From Alphaproteobacteria bacterium (GTDB lineage Bacteria; Pseudomonadota; Alphaproteobacteria; Caulobacterales; Maricaulaceae): a stretch of DNA of 6,811 bases. Position 1 is the first letter of the stretch. Each line of letters begins with the position of its first letter. Positions 5,181-6,811 of the stretch are shown piece after piece. The DNA lies in the NCBI GenBank assembly GCA_030428405.1, contig JAUIEH010000148.1, positions 1 through 6,811 on the forward strand, in the 5' to 3' direction. The notes beneath the pieces were generated by a model. It was not told where the DNA came from and did not search any database. It saw only the letters and a program-made list of their open reading frames with translations. The position numbers and the translations under genes are program-made.

Positions 5181-5561
5181 ATGCGCGAGACGCTTCGCTG
5201 GACCGGCGCGCCGACGCTGGCCCTGTTCACGAGCCTTTCGACGCTCTTGTGCTGCGCATTGCCGGCCACGCTGATCATGCTGGGCATGGGCGCGACCATG
5301 GCGGGGCTGGTCTCGGCCGCGCCTTGGCTCGTAACTTTGTCCGAGCACAAAGCATGGCTGTTCGGCGGCGCGGCTGTCCTTCTTGTGGCGGCCGGCTATA
5401 TGCGCTGGGCGTCGCGCAACGCGCCCTGTCCGGCTGACCCGGCGATGGCGCGGGCATGTGCGCGTTTGCGGCTGGCGGGCGGCGTGATTTACTGGATCGC
5501 AGTCGCGGCGTTTCTCTTTGGCGCCTTTATGGCGTTCGTCGCGCCGCGGCTGTTTTTCTAG
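5181..5561 (+). CDS. MerT-like inner-membrane metal transport protein
   Basis: The 126-residue protein has the layout of MerT, the mercuric ion importer that takes metal from periplasmic MerP. Helix 1 (about 10-40) carries the adjacent Cys24-Cys25 followed by ALPATLIMLGMG. Helix 2 is about 57-74, a cytoplasmic loop holds Cys83 and Cys93 (MerT has a comparable Cys pair), and helix 3 is about 99-121. The CC pair in the first helix and the loop Cys pair are the residues that carry the metal in MerT. It follows the HMA gene after 2 bases, paralleling merT-merP in reverse order. There is no MerA reductase or MerR in the window, so mercury detoxification is not supported, and the substrate may be another soft or transition metal. 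Function as a MerT-type permease is likely; direction and metal are inferred. Confidence 0.8.
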   Translation: MRETLRWTGAPTLALFTSLSTLLCCALPATLIMLGMGATMAGLVSAAPWLVTLSEHKAWLFGGAAVLLVAAGYMRWASRNAPCPADPAMARACARLRLAGGVIYWIAVAAFLFGAFMAFVAPRLFF

Positions 5562-5595
5562 GCTCGACGCTGCGTAAACGAACAATGAGGTTGAG

Positions 5596-5976
5596 ATGGT
5601 CAAGGGTTCGTGCCTGTGCGGCGCGGTGCGCATTGAGGTGGAGGGCGAGCTGGGCCCCGCCTCGGCGTGTCATTGCTCGCAATGCCGCAAGCAATCAGGC
5701 CATGTCTGGGCGTCCGCGCGCGTGCCCGACGAGCGCTTGACCATTCGCGGCGAAGCCAATGTGCGCTGGTATCGCGCGAGCCCGTCCATCGGCCGCGGAT
5801 TTTGCGCGCATTGCGGATCTTACCTGTTCTGGAAGCCGGACGGCCGGCCGTCGACCAGCATCGCCATGGGCGCCTTTGACGCGCCGACGGGCGCGCGCCT
5901 GGAAGAGCATATCTACGTCGCGCATAAGGGCGATTATTACGACATCGCCGACGGCCTGCCGCAGACGGATGATTAA
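5596..5976 (+). CDS. GFA-family (CENP-V/GFA domain) zinc-binding protein
   Basis: This is a 126-residue cytosolic protein of the glutathione-dependent formaldehyde-activating (GFA) / CENP-V fold. The zinc ligands are all present: GSCLCG (Cys6, Cys8), ACHCSQCRK (Cys25, 27, 30) and FCAHCG (Cys70, 73). The length is typical. The tail HIYVAHKGDYYDIADGLP also fits the family, whose members often end near a W/YYDI-DGLP pattern. Despite the name, most members have no proven formaldehyde or glutathione activity, so no reaction should be assigned. GAGG lies just upstream of the ATG, and the gene begins 34 bases after the MerT-like gene with no terminator between, so it is probably the last gene of the same transcript. 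Whether it takes part in metal handling is unknown. Its stop is 12 bases from the converging DUF3299 gene. Confidence 0.9.
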   Translation: MVKGSCLCGAVRIEVEGELGPASACHCSQCRKQSGHVWASARVPDERLTIRGEANVRWYRASPSIGRGFCAHCGSYLFWKPDGRPSTSIAMGAFDAPTGARLEEHIYVAHKGDYYDIADGLPQTDD

Positions 5977-5997
5977 GCGGCCCAGCGGCTAATCATC
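5968..5997. terminator. Inverted repeat spanning both convergent stop codons
   Basis: GATGATTA (5968-5975) and TAATCATC (5990-5997) form a perfect 8-base stem with 14 bases between, which can add two more G-C pairs beyond a bulged A. Both genes end in Asp-Asp-stop, so the coding tails themselves make the repeat. It could serve as a shared bidirectional terminator, but there is no T-run and the stem is AT-rich. Confidence 0.35.
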
Positions 5998-6483
5998 GAT
6001 GCGGCGGGCGTCTGCAAGCCTGAAGAACAGACCGCTTTCATCTTCGTAGAGAAGCTCAAGCCGGCCCTCGATGACCATCGCCTCATAGGAATGCGCGATG
6101 CCCGGCTCGGCGCGCACCTCAATCAGATTGGCCGGTCCCGCCGTCATGCAGAACGGACAATCCGGCGGAAACGCCATCAGCACGAAATAGGTCTGACGCT
6201 CGGCGTTCTGCAGCGGCATCATATAGCCGTTGACGCGCACGGTCTCGCCGTCGAGCGCGACCAGTGCGTCAGGATATCCCGGCAGAATATACAGCCCGTC
6301 ATCGCGCTCTTCTTCGATCTCCCGGGTCGACTGAAACAACTCCCAGCTGGTCGCGCCTTCCGGCGTCGGCGCAGGCTCCCAGACGACATGCGGCGCACCG
6401 CCGCCGGGCGCGGGTTCTTGCGCCAGGGCCGGCGCGGACCAGGCTAGCGCCGCTGCTATGAAGGCGATCAGACAATTTTTCAT
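5989..6483 (-). CDS. DUF3299 secreted protein of a zinc-responsive ABC operon
   Basis: This 164-residue exported protein has a signal peptide (1-21, cut after ALA) with no lipobox. It matches the DUF3299 pattern: WELFQSTREI near the N-terminus, a strand pair VRVNGYMMPLQ, then FVLMAFPPDCPFCMTAGPANL with a Cys109-x-x-Cys112 pair, and a C-terminal VIEGRLEL strand. The CxxC could bind metal or be redox active. Its ATG overlaps the TGA of the ABC permease (ATGA at 6480-6483), so translation is coupled and it needs no separate Shine-Dalgarno sequence. The same pair, permease then DUF3299, ends the zinc-starvation-induced PA4063-PA4066 operon of Pseudomonas aeruginosa and, as I recall, the zrg operon of Vibrio cholerae. 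A role as an accessory in zinc acquisition follows from that context; the biochemical role is unknown. Confidence 0.82.
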   Translation of the reverse strand: MKNCLIAFIAAALAWSAPALAQEPAPGGGAPHVVWEPAPTPEGATSWELFQSTREIEEERDDGLYILPGYPDALVALDGETVRVNGYMMPLQNAERQTYFVLMAFPPDCPFCMTAGPANLIEVRAEPGIAHSYEAMVIEGRLELLYEDESGLFFRLADARRIDD

Positions 6484-6811
6484 TGCGACAACGTCCTGAC
6501 GATATCGATCCGGTAAGCAATGGCGGCCGGTAGGACCGCGCCCAGAGCGCCAAGGGCGAGCGCGACGGCTGCAATTCCGGCCTCTTCGGGGAGAACGAGA
6601 AAACCGGTGATGGCGGCGTCGCGCGCCTGTGGCGCGGTCCTGGCGAATAGTTCGACGCCGAAATGACCGATGACAAGGCCCGCGAGCGTTCCAATAGCAG
6701 CGGTGATCAACCCTTCCGCGAGCACCTGCGCGAACACGCGCGTCCGGCTCGCGCCCATTACGCGCATCACGGCGATATCGGCGGCGCGGTCGCGCATAGC
6801 GGATAACAGAG
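6480..6811 (-). CDS. FtsX/MacB-type ABC transporter permease, C-terminal part (runs off right edge)
   Basis: About 110 C-terminal residues are visible, and the open frame continues past the window edge (LLSAMRDRAADIAVMRVMGAS). The R-A-DIAVMRVMGASRTRVF motif followed by a helix (LITAAIGTLAGLVIGHFGVELF) and a final helix (GIAAVALALGALGAVLPAAIAY) ending RIDIVRTL is the classic FtsX/MacB permease C-terminus. Family members act with a LolD/MacB-type ATPase as mechanotransmission or extraction complexes, not as classic importers. In the PA4063-PA4066/zrg-type operons a permease of this kind works with a His-rich periplasmic protein (DUF2796), an ATPase and DUF3299. Those partners would lie beyond the right edge. 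The stop overlaps the DUF3299 start by 4 bases. Confidence 0.9.
   Translation of the reverse strand, partial: LLSAMRDRAADIAVMRVMGASRTRVFAQVLAEGLITAAIGTLAGLVIGHFGVELFARTAPQARDAAITGFLVLPEEAGIAAVALALGALGAVLPAAIAYRIDIVRTLSQ

Noticed and set aside
4729..5561. A true mercury resistance (mer) operon
   Set aside because: No MerA reductase, MerR regulator or mer operator is present, the HMA loop differs from MerP, and the cassette contains His-rich proteins and a barrel not found in classic mer operons.
5160..5633. 157-residue minus-strand open frame over the MerT-like gene
   Set aside because: Its translation is Arg/His/Pro-rich with no fold-like pattern, while the plus strand encodes a clear three-helix membrane protein.

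Overview
The window looks like chromosomal DNA from a GC-rich alphaproteobacterium. The evidence is a GC-rich codon third position throughout, an AsmA-type protein with the C-terminal layout common in that class, a GC-rich intergenic palindrome of a kind common in alphaproteobacterial genomes, and alphaproteobacterial-looking PheS, L20 and L35. A marine Maricaulales/Hyphomonadales-type or Caulobacterales-type host is a reasonable guess, but the genus cannot be read from this sequence. No tRNA, rRNA, CRISPR array, transposase or integrase was seen.

Left part (1-3531), translation genes on the minus strand. From right to left these are a sigma70-like promoter, rpmI (L35), rplT (L20) and then pheS, whose 3' end runs off the left edge. 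The usual rpmI-rplT-pheS order is broken by a roughly 600-residue AsmA-family gene on the opposite strand (912-2714). It appears to start at a TTG codon with a strong Shine-Dalgarno sequence. The asmA and rplT genes converge on a GC-rich palindrome. The 337 bases between pheS and asmA hold a possible 43-codon minus-strand ORF and a GC-rich hairpin in the pheS leader.

Middle part (3585-5976), a plus-strand gene cluster that looks like a metal-handling operon. It encodes a secreted His/Met/Cys-rich protein, a predicted outer-membrane beta-barrel, a periplasmic protein with a His-rich N-terminus and a C-terminal heavy-metal-associated (HMA) domain, a MerT-like inner-membrane protein with the Cys-Cys pair, and a GFA-family zinc-binding protein. 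The spacing is tight (2 bases between HMA and merT-like, 13 between barrel and HMA). It resembles a MerP/MerT pair extended to the outer membrane and secreted space, with no MerA, MerR or P-type ATPase in view.

Right part (5989-6811), minus strand. A DUF3299 secreted protein overlaps by ATGA the 3' end of an FtsX/MacB-type ABC permease that runs off the right edge. This gene pair matches the end of the zinc-responsive ABC operons known from Pseudomonas aeruginosa (PA4063-PA4066) and probably Vibrio cholerae (zrg). The window therefore appears to be a metal-homeostasis region with two systems meeting tail to tail, next to a ribosomal protein operon.
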